From Noviherbaspirillum saxi (GTDB taxonomy: Bacteria; Pseudomonadota; Gammaproteobacteria; Burkholderiales; Burkholderiaceae_D), in assembly GCF_003591035.1 (NCBI RefSeq), contig NZ_QYUO01000001.1:806001-870000 (forward strand): a stretch of 64,000 nt of DNA, written 5' to 3'. A model generated the notes under the pieces. That model worked only from the letters and a program-made list of their open reading frames with translations. It was not told the DNA's origin and did not search any database. Below, piece after piece: positions 9,402 through 18,768 of this stretch. The stretch's first letter is position 1; every line of letters starts with the position of its first letter. The position numbers were made by a program, and so were the translations under genes.

Positions 9402-10781
9402 TTACTTCGCGCCCTTGGCAAGTGCCTTGGGCAGGTCCGGCTTGGCGGCAAGCTTTTGTTCCAGGTAGTGGATATTCGTGCCGCCTTCGAAGAAGCGTGC
9501 ATCCACCATCAGCTCGCGATGCAGCGGGATGTTGGTCTGAATGCCTTCGACCACCATTTCCGACAGCGCGATCTGCATGCGACGGATTGCCTGTTCGCGC
9601 GTGGCGCCGTAGGCAATGACCTTGCCGACCATGGAGTCATAGGTCGGCGGTACGAAATAGCCGGCGTAAGCATGCGAGTCGACACGAATGCCGGGACCGC
9701 CCGGCGCATGCCAGGCAACGATGCGTCCCGGCGACGGCGTGAACTTGAACGGGTCTTCCGCGTTGATCCGGCATTCGATCGCGTGGCCGGACAATTCGAT
9801 ATCGCGCTGGCGGAAACGCAGTTTCTCGCCGGCGGCCACGCGGATCTGCTCTTGCACCAGATCCACGCCGGTGATCATTTCAGTCACCGGATGTTCGACC
9901 TGAATGCGCGTATTCATTTCAATGAAATAGAATTCGCCGTTTTCGTAAAGGAATTCGAAGGTGCCCGCGCCGCGATAGCCGATCTTGCGGCAGGCTTCCG
10001 CGCAGCGATCGCCGATGCGCTCGATCAGCTTGCGCGGGATGCCGGGCGCCGGTGCTTCTTCGATCACTTTTTGATGGCGGCGTTGCATCGAGCAGTCACG
10101 CTCGCCGAGCCAGATCGCGTTCTTGAACTCGTCGGCCAGGATCTGGATTTCCACGTGACGCGGATTTTCCAGATACTTCTCCATATAGACTTCGGGATTG
10201 CCGAATGCCGCACCGGCTTCGGTCTTGGTCATCGTGACCGCGTTCAGCAGGGCCGCTTCGGTATGCACCACGCGCATGCCGCGCCCGCCGCCACCGCCCG
10301 CTGCCTTGATGATGACCGGATAGCCGACCTTGCGCGCAATGCGAATGATTTCCTTCGGATCTTCCGGCAATGCGCCGTCCGAACCCGGAACGCAGGGAAC
10401 GCCGGCCTTGATCATGGCATGCTTGGCGGACACCTTGTCGCCCATCAGGCGGATCGATTCCGGACGCGGGCCGATGAAGACAAAACCGGATTTTTCCACG
10501 CGCTCGGCGAAATCGGCGTTTTCCGACAGAAAGCCGTAACCGGGATGGATGGCTTCGGCATCGGTGACTTCGGCGGCGCTGATGATCGCCGGCATATTGA
10601 GATAGCTGAGCGCGGACGGTGCCGGACCGATACAGACCGATTCGTCGGCCAGCTTGACGTACTTGGCTTCGCGGTCAGCCTCGGAATGGACGACCACGGT
10701 CTTGATGCCCATTTCACGGCACGCGCGCTGAATGCGCAGCGCGATTTCACCACGATTGGCGATAAGAATTTTTTCGAACAT
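9402..10781 (-). CDS. accC: Acetyl-CoA carboxylase, biotin carboxylase subunit
   Basis: A 459-aa ATP-grasp enzyme that carboxylates the biotin on AccB, the first step of fatty-acid synthesis. The N-terminal domain starts with [16 protein letters not shown]. The glycine-rich ATP lid [14 protein letters not shown] lies near residues 160-175, and the metal/bicarbonate-binding [14 protein letters not shown] is near 290-303. Full-length compared with the usual 445-460 residues. accB lies 90 nt upstream on the same strand, prmA 12 nt downstream. Confidence 0.97.
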   Translation of the reverse strand: MFEKILIANRGEIALRIQRACREMGIKTVVVHSEADREAKYVKLADESVCIGPAPSALSYLNMPAIISAAEVTDAEAIHPGYGFLSENADFAERVEKSGFVFIGPRPESIRLMGDKVSAKHAMIKAGVPCVPGSDGALPEDPKEIIRIARKVGYPVIIKAAGGGGGRGMRVVHTEAALLNAVTMTKTEAGAAFGNPEVYMEKYLENPRHVEIQILADEFKNAIWLGERDCSMQRRHQKVIEEAPAPGIPRKLIERIGDRCAEACRKIGYRGAGTFEFLYENGEFYFIEMNTRIQVEHPVTEMITGVDLVQEQIRVAAGEKLRFRQRDIELSGHAIECRINAEDPFKFTPSPGRIVAWHAPGGPGIRVDSHAYAGYFVPPTYDSMVGKVIAYGATREQAIRRMQIALSEMVVEGIQTNIPLHRELMVDARFFEGGTNIHYLEQKLAAKPDLPKALAKGAK

Positions 10782-10871
10782 GGCGGTTGCGTTGTGATGC
10801 GTTGGTATGCGTTTAGGGACTGTGTTGCGGTCTGGTCGGCGCGCGACAGGCGTACGCCAGCCGTAAAACGC

Positions 10872-11339
10872 TTAACCGATCACAAACAGCGGCTGGCCGA
10901 ATTCCACCGGCTGGCCGTTTTCAACCAGGATTTGCTTGATGACGCCGGATGCGTCGGCATCGATTTCATTGAGCAGCTTCATCGCTTCGATGATGCAGAG
11001 AGTATCGCCTTCCTTGACAGTGGCGCCGATCTCGACGAAAGGAGGATTGCCGGGTGCGGATGCGCGGTAGAAGGTGCCGACCATCGGCGACTTGACGATA
11101 TGGCCTTCCGGCTCGGCCGGTGCGGCAACGGGTGCGCCGGCGGCCTGCGGTGCCGAAGCGGCGGTCGGAACCGACAGTGTATGCGGCATGGATTGCGGTT
11201 GCATCATCACGACCTGGCTTTGCGGTGCCCCGGAGGATTTGACGATACGGACTTTGCTTTCGCCTTCGGTGACTTCAAGTTCGGCGATGTCTGATTCGGC
11301 GACGAGGTCGATCAGCGTCTTGAGTTTTCGTAGATCCAT
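10872..11339 (-). CDS. accB: Biotin carboxyl carrier protein of acetyl-CoA carboxylase
   Basis: A 155-aa carrier protein. The N-terminal oligomerisation part ([18 protein letters not shown]) is followed by an Ala/Pro-rich hinge and the biotinyl domain. The biotin-accepting lysine is K121 in [10 protein letters not shown], matching the canonical EAMK motif 34 residues before the C-terminus. It works with AccC, the next gene. Located 78 nt after aroQ on the same strand. Confidence 0.97.
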   Translation of the reverse strand: MDLRKLKTLIDLVAESDIAELEVTEGESKVRIVKSSGAPQSQVVMMQPQSMPHTLSVPTAASAPQAAGAPVAAPAEPEGHIVKSPMVGTFYRASAPGNPPFVEIGATVKEGDTLCIIEAMKLLNEIDADASGVIKQILVENGQPVEFGQPLFVIG

Positions 11340-11417
11340 ATGAAATGCCTCAGAATGATATTTTTATTGCAATTGGAGCCGCCACGATTATAAGTGTTCG
11401 CGGCGAGATAATGAAAA

Positions 11418-11855
11418 TTAAAGCTTTTTGAGCGCGAAATCGATGGCGGCGCCATATCCGTCCACGCCCAGGCCGCAAATCACGCCGACGGCGATCTCAG
11501 ACAGGTAGGAGTGATGCCGGAATTCTTCGCGTTTATGCACGTTGGATATGTGTACTTCAATGAATGGAATGGCAACCCCGGCCAGCGCGTCGCGTAATGC
11601 CACGCTGGTATGCGTCAGGCCACCCGGATTGATAATGATGCCGTCCACGCCTTCGGACCGCGCGGCATGGATACGGTCGATCAGTTCACCTTCGTGGTTG
11701 CTTTGGAAACAGGCAAGGACTGCACCGGACGCTATAGCTTGCGCCGCTGCCGCTTGTTCGACATCCGCCAGCGTTACCGATCCATATACTTCCGGTTCAC
11801 GTGTGCCCAGCAGATTCAGGTTCGGGCCATTGACCAGAAGAAGCTTTTTTGCCAT
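11418..11855 (-). CDS. aroQ: 3-dehydroquinate dehydratase, type II
   Basis: A 145-aa type II dehydroquinase converting 3-dehydroquinate to 3-dehydroshikimate in the shikimate pathway. Signature segments are [17 protein letters not shown] (containing the catalytic Tyr), [28 protein letters not shown] and [19 protein letters not shown] with the catalytic His and Arg. The ATG at 11855 gives the canonical start [12 protein letters not shown]; an in-frame TTG at 11900 would add 15 residues not typical of the family. No strong ribosome-binding site is visible. It precedes accB in a conserved aroQ-accBC order. Confidence 0.95.
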   Translation of the reverse strand: MAKKLLLVNGPNLNLLGTREPEVYGSVTLADVEQAAAAQAIASGAVLACFQSNHEGELIDRIHAARSEGVDGIIINPGGLTHTSVALRDALAGVAIPFIEVHISNVHKREEFRHHSYLSEIAVGVICGLGVDGYGAAIDFALKKL

Positions 11856-11936
11856 GGAGTTCTGACGCCGTTTGACGAGGATGGCGCATTTTGCCGTCAA
11901 ATGATGCTGATTGGCAAGGAAAAGATCATTTGGAGC

Positions 11937-12461
11937 TTAGAGGCCTTCCAGATCCTTTCGCAATTCATCTATTTTCAGGCGTCCGGAATAGGCTTTTTTG
12001 ACTTGCCCGTTGCTATCGATCAGCACGGTAAACGGTAAGCCGCCTACTTGATTGCCCAATTGTCGCGAGTATTCGCTGCCACCCATGCCACCGACATAAA
12101 TCGGAAAGGAAATGTTGTATTTGGACACGAATTGGGCGATATTCGCGGGAGAATCGATGCCGATACCCAAAATCTGGGTTTTGCCGCGTGCTTCGAGTTC
12201 CTTCTGCAAGGCCGACAATTCAGGCATTTCATCCACGCAGGGCGCGCACCAGGTCGCCCAGAAATTGACAACAAGCGGTCGTCCCTTCCATTGGGAGAGC
12301 GGCTGCATTTTTCCGGAAGCGTCGGGTAGCGACGCCGCTAGCAAGGCATGAACAGCCGTCGCCTCGGCCGGTGCCGGATCACTCTGTCGATAACCGAGAA
12401 ATACGCCAATTCCCGCGAACAACAGTCCAACTACCGCGAACATTACAATATTTCTTTTCAT
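11937..12461 (-). CDS. TlpA/ResA-like membrane-anchored thioredoxin
   Basis: A 174-aa periplasm-facing thiol-disulfide oxidoreductase. The N-terminal helix (about residues 5-24) is an uncleaved anchor or signal peptide, followed by an AhpC/TSA-thioredoxin domain with active-site WCAPC (C72 and C75). The cis-proline region GGLPFTVLID is present. Such proteins reduce apocytochromes or other exported thiols; the partner here is not known. Its start overlaps the stop of the preceding gene (12458-13072) by 4 nt (ATGA), indicating translational coupling. Confidence 0.9.
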   Translation of the reverse strand: MKRNIVMFAVVGLLFAGIGVFLGYRQSDPAPAEATAVHALLAASLPDASGKMQPLSQWKGRPLVVNFWATWCAPCVDEMPELSALQKELEARGKTQILGIGIDSPANIAQFVSKYNISFPIYVGGMGGSEYSRQLGNQVGGLPFTVLIDSNGQVKKAYSGRLKIDELRKDLEGL

Positions 12462-13072
12462 TCCCCTTCGCTTTCTGCAATCAGGCTGCGTAACGACGCC
12501 AGGTCGGCGCGCGCTATTCTACCGTCTGTCGGACTTTTGATGGCGCCGCGCAAGTCGTCGGTCTCGAACAGGCTCAGATGCACGCCTTCGTTATGCCACA
12601 TGAAGCTGACGGTCTCGACCGGTTCGCTTCGGGCTTTGAAGTGCGGCGTTTCCGATACTTCAAAATCGACATTCTTGTTGATCAGGAAGATTTCGACATC
12701 CTTTGCACTTTCCGGGAAAAGCTGCAAATAAATATCCGAATGCTCGCCCGCTGTCCCATTGAGTACGGCGCCGGTCAAGTAGGGGGTGAATTCAGACAAG
12801 TCGTTCATCAAACGCAGTGCAAGCTTGCGTAGATGCAGCAAGCGGGCGGGCTGGGTATCGCCCAAAAACAGTTCATTGTAAATACGTACTTCATCTTCGA
12901 TCTGTGCATTGTCGGGCATGTATTCTCCTCGCACCTTGGTATTGCCGAGAATTTGCTTGGCTGCCTTGCGCTTGGCGGTGCCGTAATCGGCGCCGTCTTC
13001 GGCGATCAGGCGTGCAGCCGCGGCGGCGATTTCCGCGCGCAGCATGTCGATATTGCTTGTGAAATTACTCAT
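12458..13072 (-). CDS. Unidentified conserved-looking protein with degenerate nucleotidyltransferase-like motif
   Basis: A 204-aa soluble protein that I cannot name. Residues 1-95 are mostly helical and charged. Residues 105-116 read NGTAGEHSDIYL, followed by DVEIFLI around 125-131. This spacing resembles the GS-x-SDID...D/E pattern of polymerase-beta-type nucleotidyltransferases, but the second aspartate is replaced by Tyr, so activity is doubtful. No signal peptide or membrane segment is seen. The gene is divergent from mpl across a 165-nt interval and is translationally coupled to the TlpA-like gene. That the frame is real is supported by length, the ATGA overlap and normal composition. 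Confidence 0.75.
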   Translation of the reverse strand: MSNFTSNIDMLRAEIAAAAARLIAEDGADYGTAKRKAAKQILGNTKVRGEYMPDNAQIEDEVRIYNELFLGDTQPARLLHLRKLALRLMNDLSEFTPYLTGAVLNGTAGEHSDIYLQLFPESAKDVEIFLINKNVDFEVSETPHFKARSEPVETVSFMWHNEGVHLSLFETDDLRGAIKSPTDGRIARADLASLRSLIAESEGE

Positions 13073-13237
13073 GGCGTCGATGATACTCCGATGATGCTCT
13101 GATGAGGCTGCCCAAGGCAGGCGGTCGCCGCTCAGGTAAAATTCCGGATTCGCTGCAACCTGTCTGATTGGACCGATTCCCCTTGGACCTTTCTCCGGGT
13201 ATCCCGGTCAGATTCCTATTTCATTTGAAACAGCACA

Positions 13238-14614
13238 ATGCATATCCACATTCTCGGCATCTGCGGCACATTCATGGGCGGCTTGGCCGTGCTGGCCAAG
13301 GAAGCCGGCCATAAAGTCACCGGCTGCGACGCCAATGTCTATCCGCCGATGAGCACGCAGTTGCAGGCTCAGGGCATCGAACTGATCGAAGGTTTTGCGC
13401 CGGAGCAGATCAGCCTGCAGCCCGATCTTTTTGTCATCGGCAATGTCGTTTCGCGCGGCAATCCGTTGATGGAAGAAATCCTGAACCGGGGCTTGCCCTA
13501 TGTCTCCGGCCCGCAATGGATAGGCGAACACATCCTGCATGACAAATGGGTATTGTCGGTCGCCGGTACCCATGGCAAGACCACGACTTCATCGATGTTG
13601 GCATGGGTGCTGGAAGATGCCGGCTACGATCCGGGATTCCTGATCGGCGGCGTGCCGATGAATTTCGGCATTTCCGCGCGGTTGTCCGGCAAGACCGGGG
13701 AATCGCCGTTCTTCGTGATCGAAGCCGATGAATACGACACCGCGTTCTTCGACAAGCGCAGCAAGTTCGTGCATTACCGCACCAAGACCGCGGTATTGAA
13801 CAATCTGGAATACGACCATGCCGATATTTTTCCCGACCTCGGTGCCATCGAAACACAATTCCATCACCTTGTACGTACCGTGCCCGGTGTCGGACGGCTG
13901 ATCGTCAACGGGCGCGAAGAAGCGCTGCAGCGTGTGGTGGCGCGCGGTTGCTGGAGCGACAAGGAATTTTTCGGCGTTGACGGCGCGCAGGGCTGGGCTT
14001 TGAAAACACATGACGACGACAGCTTCGATGTCATCTTCAATGGTGAACTGCAGGGCACCGTGACTTGGTCGCTGACCGGCGAACATAACCGGATGAATGC
14101 GCTGGCGGCGATTGCGGCGGCGCGTCACGTCGGCGTCACGCCGGCGGTAGCGATCGAAGCCTTGTGCAAATTTGAAAACGTCAAGCGCCGTATGGAAGTG
14201 CGCGGTGCGGTCAGGGACATTACGGTCTACGACGACTTTGCCCACCATCCGACCGCCATCGCAACCACGGTTGCCGGTCTGCGCAAAAAAATCGGCGATG
14301 CACGCGTACTCGCAGTGCTTGAACCGCGTTCCAATACCATGAAGCTCGGCACGATGAAGCAAGCCTTGCCGGGCAGTCTTAGCGATGCCGACCTCGTATT
14401 CGGTTACGGCGCCAAGGCCGGCAAGGATGCGCTCGGATGGAATCTGGCGGAAGCGCTGGCCCCGCTGGGAAGCCGTGCCGCTGCCCATGACGAACTCGAT
14501 GGACTGGTCCGGGCAATCGTTCAGGCCGCCCGGCCGGGCGACCATGTACTGGTCATGAGCAATGGCGGCTTTGGCGGCGTGCATCAAAAAATTCTGGATG
14601 CACTTGCGCAATGA
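13238..14614 (+). CDS. mpl: UDP-N-acetylmuramate:L-alanyl-gamma-D-glutamyl-meso-diaminopimelate ligase
   Basis: A 458-aa Mur-ligase-family enzyme that recycles murein tripeptide onto UDP-MurNAc. The N-terminal domain begins MHIHILGICGTFMGGLAVLA, the Mpl-specific variant of the MurC Rossmann motif. The ATP-binding loop GTHGKTTT is near residue 110, with central EADEYDTAFFDKRSKF and DDFAHHPTAI in the C-terminal domain. These distinguish Mpl from MurC. yqiA overlaps its end by 4 nt (ATGA). It is transcribed divergently from the unidentified gene at 12458-13072. Confidence 0.95.
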   Translation: MHIHILGICGTFMGGLAVLAKEAGHKVTGCDANVYPPMSTQLQAQGIELIEGFAPEQISLQPDLFVIGNVVSRGNPLMEEILNRGLPYVSGPQWIGEHILHDKWVLSVAGTHGKTTTSSMLAWVLEDAGYDPGFLIGGVPMNFGISARLSGKTGESPFFVIEADEYDTAFFDKRSKFVHYRTKTAVLNNLEYDHADIFPDLGAIETQFHHLVRTVPGVGRLIVNGREEALQRVVARGCWSDKEFFGVDGAQGWALKTHDDDSFDVIFNGELQGTVTWSLTGEHNRMNALAAIAAARHVGVTPAVAIEALCKFENVKRRMEVRGAVRDITVYDDFAHHPTAIATTVAGLRKKIGDARVLAVLEPRSNTMKLGTMKQALPGSLSDADLVFGYGAKAGKDALGWNLAEALAPLGSRAAAHDELDGLVRAIVQAARPGDHVLVMSNGGFGGVHQKILDALAQ

Positions 14615-15195
14615 TTCTGTATCTGCACGGATTTCGTTCGTCGCCGCAATCGTTCAAGGCGCGTTTGCTAGGGCAAAGATTGCAGGCACTGGGTTGTGGC
14701 GCCGACTACCAATGTCCGCAACTGCCGGCCTCGCCGCGCGCAGCCATCGCCTTGGCGCAAACGGTAATAGGCGGCACCGCGCCGGAACGCCTGACGCTGA
14801 TCGGCTCTTCGCTGGGCGGATATTACGCGACCTATCTGGCCGAACGCATTGGATGTCGGGCGGTCCTCTTGAACCCGGCGGTTACGCCGCCGCGCGATCT
14901 CGAAAAACATGTCGGCGTCACGACCGCTTACCATTCCGACGAACCGTTTGAATTCAAGCGCGAATATATAAAGGAGCTGGAAGAGCTGAAGGTGGCGCGC
15001 ATTACGGATCCGCAACGCTATCTGCTGCTTGCCGCAACCGGTGACGAAGTACTCGACTGGCGTGCAATGGTGGCGCATTATCCCGCTGCGCGCCAGATCG
15101 TCATTGAAGGTAGCGATCACGGCATTTCCGATTTCGAACAATATCTGGACGAGGTATTGGCGTTTTGCGGCGTGCAGACAGGACAGCGACAGTGA
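14611..15195 (+). CDS. yqiA: YqiA-like alpha/beta-hydrolase (esterase)
   Basis: A 194-aa alpha/beta-hydrolase of the YqiA/UPF0227 type. The N-terminus MILYLHGFRSSP carries the oxyanion-hole region. The nucleophile is S67 in GSSLGG, with D145 (GDEVLDW) and H170 (GSDHGISDF) completing the triad. The physiological substrate is not known; E. coli YqiA hydrolyses short acyl esters in vitro. The start overlaps the mpl stop (ATGA), and its stop overlaps the ubiC GTG start, so the three genes are translationally coupled. Confidence 0.9.
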   Translation: MILYLHGFRSSPQSFKARLLGQRLQALGCGADYQCPQLPASPRAAIALAQTVIGGTAPERLTLIGSSLGGYYATYLAERIGCRAVLLNPAVTPPRDLEKHVGVTTAYHSDEPFEFKREYIKELEELKVARITDPQRYLLLAATGDEVLDWRAMVAHYPAARQIVIEGSDHGISDFEQYLDEVLAFCGVQTGQRQ

Positions 15196-15791
15196 AATTG
15201 TGTTCGGGGCGGCATGCGCGCTGGTGTGCGCATGTGAATGGCGTGTTTGCTACGCCTGACATGCGGGGCTGGTTGTCTGATACGGTATCGCTGACCAGGA
15301 AGCTGATTGCGCATAGCACGCGGTTCCGGGTCGAGCGCTTGCGCCAGCAGCAAGGCGTATGTCTGGCGGACGAATTCCATACGGTTGGCCTGGCGCGGCC
15401 CATACGCGTGCAGGAACGCGAAGTGCTGCTGCGCTGCGACGACCGGCCGGTCGTGTTCGCTCACACCATCGTGCCGCTGGCCGCGACAGCGTCCGACTGG
15501 CCGTTTTTCGGTACGCTGGGCGAGCGCTCGCTCGGTACGACCTTGTTCGGCGATCCTCGCGTTGCGCGGGGGACACTGCAGTATGCGCGCTTGCATGCGC
15601 AACATCCGCTGGTTCGTCGCGCAAGTGCGGCGCTCGGCCAAAAACATTTTGTATCGCCGCTGTTTGCGCGGCGCTGTTTGTATCGAAGAAAGAACGGTGT
15701 ATTACTGGTCACGGAACTATTCCTGCCTGCATTGGCCGATCTCATTTCACTCCCGCGCCACCATGCGCGACTTGACGAATCAACACGCTGA
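15192..15791 (+). CDS. ubiC: Chorismate--pyruvate lyase (chorismate lyase)
   Basis: A 199-aa protein of the UbiC family, which converts chorismate to 4-hydroxybenzoate and pyruvate at the start of ubiquinone synthesis. Family-like segments include WLSDTVSLTRKL near the N-terminus, the REVLLRC strand and a conserved LGTTLFGDPRVARG stretch with the R/G residues of the product pocket. The GTG at 15192 is chosen because GTGA couples it to the yqiA stop and it gives the usual length. The sequence is divergent, as is common for UbiC, so the call rests on the whole pattern and on position. Confidence 0.82.
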   Translation: MKLCSGRHARWCAHVNGVFATPDMRGWLSDTVSLTRKLIAHSTRFRVERLRQQQGVCLADEFHTVGLARPIRVQEREVLLRCDDRPVVFAHTIVPLAATASDWPFFGTLGERSLGTTLFGDPRVARGTLQYARLHAQHPLVRRASAALGQKHFVSPLFARRCLYRRKNGVLLVTELFLPALADLISLPRHHARLDESTR

Positions 15792-15805
15792 AGAGCGAAG
15801 CATCC

Positions 15806-17794
15806 ATGAATCTATTCTTTGAAGAGTCCGGCGATTTCAAGGCCGGCGCGATCCTGTCCCAGCAAGGCGAGGCATATCAGGTCGAACTGCAGACCGGCAA
15901 GCGCACCAAGGTCAAGGCACGCGATGTGTTGCTGCAATTTTCAGCACCCGAACCGGCCCAGCTGCTGAGCGACGCAAAAACCGTCGCTGATGAAATCGAT
16001 CTCGACTTTCTGTGGGAAGTCGCCGGTCAGGAGGAATTCGGTTTCGCGGAACTTGGGACCGAGTATTTCGGACATGACCCCAAGCCGCACGAAGCCGCCG
16101 GTTTGTTGTTGCGCCTGCATCATGCGCCGGTCTATTTTTACAAAAAAGGAAAAGGTCGCTACAAGGCAGCGCCGGAAGACTCATTGAAGGCGGCGCTCGC
16201 CGGCATTGAAAAGAAAAAACAGCAGGCTTTGGTACAAGCCCAATATGTCGACGAGTTGAAGGCAAACCGCTTGCCGGATGTCTTCAAGCCCATCGTGATG
16301 CAACTATTGTTCAAGCCGGACAAGAACAGCATCGAATACAAGGCGCTGGAAACAGCCTGCACCGAATTGCAAACGACTCCGCAGCGCCTGATGCTGGCGG
16401 TCGGCGGCATCCCTTCACCGAAGCTCCTGCATCTGACGCGCTTCCTGCATGAGCATTTCCCCAAGGGCACTGGATTTCCCGCCATTGGCGTGCCATCGGT
16501 TCCGACGCTGCCGGTGGCCGATGTCAAAGCGTTTTCGATTGACGATGTCACGACCACCGAGATCGACGATGCCTTTTCAGTGGTAGCGCTGGGCGATGGC
16601 AAGATTCGGGTCGGTATCCATATCGCGGCGCCCGGCCTTGGGATCAAACGTGACGATGCAATCGACGCCATTGCGCGGCAACGTCTGTCCACTGTCTATA
16701 TGCCGGGCGACAAGATCACCATGTTGCCCGATGAACTAGTGGACGCATATACCCTTGCCGAGGGCCGCACCTGCCCGGCATTGTCGCTGTACGCCACGCT
16801 CGATACTGCGGACTGGTCGGTTGTTGCAACGGAAACGAAAGCGGAAGCGGTACCGATCGCGGCCAACCTGCGCCACAACGATCTGGACGCCATGGTGACG
16901 GAGGAAACACTGGCCGCCGGAAGCGGCGACTATGCGCACAAGGAAGATATCGCTTTGCTATGGCAGTGGGCGCAAGTGTTGGAAAAAGGCCGCATGCTCA
17001 AACGCGAAGCGTTCGGCTTGAAACCGGAACAAACCAATCGCGTCGATTTCAATTTTTATGTGGTCGACGACGTTGTCAGCATTGTCCGCCGCAAGCGTGG
17101 CGCACCGCTCGACAAGATCGTCGCCGAGCTGATGATTTTTGCCAACAGCACCTGGGGCAAGCTGATGCATGACCACGGTGTGCCGGGTATCTACCGGGCG
17201 CAAGGCGCCGGTGGCGGCGGCTGGGCTGCAAAGATGCAGGTGCGCATGCTTACCCATGCAGCGCCGCACCAGGGGCTGGGTGTGGATCAGTATGCATGGA
17301 GCACCTCGCCGTTGCGCCGCTATACCGATCTGGTGAATCAATGGCAAATCCTGGCGTGCGCCGAACATGGCGTCACCGCGCCGCTGGTTGCGCAATTCAA
17401 ACCCAAGGATGCCGATCTGTTTGCCGTGGTATCGGCTTTCGATGCAGCCTATGGCGCCTACGCGGATTTCCAGAACAACATGGAGCGCTACTGGTGCCTG
17501 CGCTGGCTGGCGCAGGAAAATGCCAGGCAGGTAGAAGCCGTGGTGCTCAAGGATGAAGTGTTGCGTCTGGTTGATATACCCTTGATCATTCGTCTGTCCG
17601 GCATGCCGCAGGCGGCGCGCGGTACGCAGGTCAGACTGGAGCTGATCCGTTGGGATGAAGTCGAACTCACCATCGAAGCCAGGTTGATTGAAATGACAAC
17701 GGCTGCACCCGAGGTGGCCGAAGAAGTCGAAGCTCCCGATGATGAAATCGCCACAACCGAGACCGAAGCCGGTGCGGAGTCTGTTTCGGAATGA
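15806..17794 (+). CDS. RNB-domain exoribonuclease (RNase II family)
   Basis: A 662-aa protein of the RNase II/R superfamily, degrading RNA 3' to 5'. The catalytic core begins with the Asp cluster SIDDVTTTEIDDAFSV (about residues 244-259), includes the AQGAGGGGWAAKMQ segment, and ends with the STSPLRRYTDLVNQWQ motif near residue 500. The N-terminus lacks the two clear cold-shock domains of RNase R. A short OB-like segment may follow RNB, and the last 40 residues are very acidic (Glu/Ala-rich), in contrast to the basic tail of RNase R. A hairpin follows the stop. It starts 14 nt after ubiC. Confidence 0.9.
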   Translation: MNLFFEESGDFKAGAILSQQGEAYQVELQTGKRTKVKARDVLLQFSAPEPAQLLSDAKTVADEIDLDFLWEVAGQEEFGFAELGTEYFGHDPKPHEAAGLLLRLHHAPVYFYKKGKGRYKAAPEDSLKAALAGIEKKKQQALVQAQYVDELKANRLPDVFKPIVMQLLFKPDKNSIEYKALETACTELQTTPQRLMLAVGGIPSPKLLHLTRFLHEHFPKGTGFPAIGVPSVPTLPVADVKAFSIDDVTTTEIDDAFSVVALGDGKIRVGIHIAAPGLGIKRDDAIDAIARQRLSTVYMPGDKITMLPDELVDAYTLAEGRTCPALSLYATLDTADWSVVATETKAEAVPIAANLRHNDLDAMVTEETLAAGSGDYAHKEDIALLWQWAQVLEKGRMLKREAFGLKPEQTNRVDFNFYVVDDVVSIVRRKRGAPLDKIVAELMIFANSTWGKLMHDHGVPGIYRAQGAGGGGWAAKMQVRMLTHAAPHQGLGVDQYAWSTSPLRRYTDLVNQWQILACAEHGVTAPLVAQFKPKDADLFAVVSAFDAAYGAYADFQNNMERYWCLRWLAQENARQVEAVVLKDEVLRLVDIPLIIRLSGMPQAARGTQVRLELIRWDEVELTIEARLIEMTTAAPEVAEEVEAPDDEIATTETEAGAESVSE

Positions 17795-17797
17795 AAA

Positions 17798-17823
17798 AGT
17801 CCGGCAAACACTGCCGGGCTTTA
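17798..17823 (+). terminator. Weak terminator-like hairpin after the RNB gene
   Basis: AGTCCGGCA (17798-17806) pairs with TGCCGGGCT (17812-17820) with one G-U pair and a 5-nt loop, followed by only TTTA. It may cause partial termination before the TonB-like gene. Confidence 0.45.
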
Positions 17824-17865
17824 TCGTAAAATTCTAGGCTTCTGCAACCGCCCGAATGCTGCCGC

Positions 17866-18768
17866 GTGAAGTTATCTTTTCCTCAAAACCGTACCCTGAC
17901 GATCGCCATTGCGGCATCGGTGCTGGTGCACGGCGCGCTGCTGGCAGTACGGTTTGCTGCGCCGGAAGCATTCAAGTTCAAGCCGACCGATCCCGGGCTT
18001 GAAGTCATTCTCGTCAATGCCAAACACGATCGCAAGCCGGTGAAAGCCGAAGCGCTCGCGCAAGCCAATCTGGACGGTGGTGGTCAGGCCGAAGCCGGAC
18101 GCTCGAAGTCGCCGTTGCCCGACATGCGCAGGAGCGAAGACGGCGACGGCATGAAATCCATGCAGCGCCGCATCGACGAATTGGAACGCCAGCAGCGCAT
18201 GCTGGCGCAAATGAACAAGAAATCCCCGCTTGCCACCGCGCCGACAAAAGACCGGACCAAGCCGCAGGCAGCGCCATCGCGTACGGAAGCGGCAGATGCC
18301 AGCGAAAGCGCGAAAGAGATCATGCGGCGCGAGGCGGAAATCGCCAAGCGCATCGAAGACGAAAACAAGCGTCCGAAGAAAACCTTCATTTCGCCAAGCA
18401 CGCGCGAAGTCGGTTACGCGATGTACTTCAACAGCGTACGCCAGAAAATCGAAAAGCTCGGAACCACCAATTTCCCGCAAAAGGATGGACGCAAGCTGTA
18501 TGGCGAGCTGACGTTGTCGATTTCGATTTTTCAGGATGGCAGCATTTATCTCAAGGACAAGGATGATGGTGTGACGGTCGACCGTTCGTCCGGCAATCCG
18601 ACCCTGGATGAAGCGGCGCGCCGCATCGTTCGGCGTTCCGCACCTTTCGGCGCGTTCGCCAAGAACATGCGCTCCGGCGACAAGGAGGATGTGTGGGTTA
18701 TGACAACGCGCTTCAAATTCACGCGCGATAATGAACTCGAAGCGGAATTGCAGGGAGGACGGAGTTGA
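17866..18768 (+). CDS. TonB-like energy transducer
   Basis: A 300-aa inner-membrane protein with one N-terminal transmembrane helix (about residues 10-30, containing the SVLVH segment with the conserved His typical of TonB/TolA). It is followed by a long Lys/Ala/Glu-rich, partly coiled-coil periplasmic region with [10 protein letters not shown] near residue 110, and a C-terminal TonB-type domain (about 200-290, [17 protein letters not shown] and [15 protein letters not shown]). It would couple the proton-motive force to outer-membrane transporters, but no ExbB/ExbD genes are next to it. The start is a GTG; the ribosome-binding site is weak. Its stop overlaps the TTG start of aroE. Confidence 0.85.
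   Translation: MKLSFPQNRTLTIAIAASVLVHGALLAVRFAAPEAFKFKPTDPGLEVILVNAKHDRKPVKAEALAQANLDGGGQAEAGRSKSPLPDMRRSEDGDGMKSMQRRIDELERQQRMLAQMNKKSPLATAPTKDRTKPQAAPSRTEAADASESAKEIMRREAEIAKRIEDENKRPKKTFISPSTREVGYAMYFNSVRQKIEKLGTTNFPQKDGRKLYGELTLSISIFQDGSIYLKDKDDGVTVDRSSGNPTLDEAARRIVRRSAPFGAFAKNMRSGDKEDVWVMTTRFKFTRDNELEAELQGGRS

Noticed and set aside
8430..11294. A 954-codon open frame on the plus strand across prmA, accC and accB
   Set aside because: It lies fully antisense to three firmly identified genes, and its His/Arg/Asp-rich translation is the typical shadow of GC-biased coding DNA.
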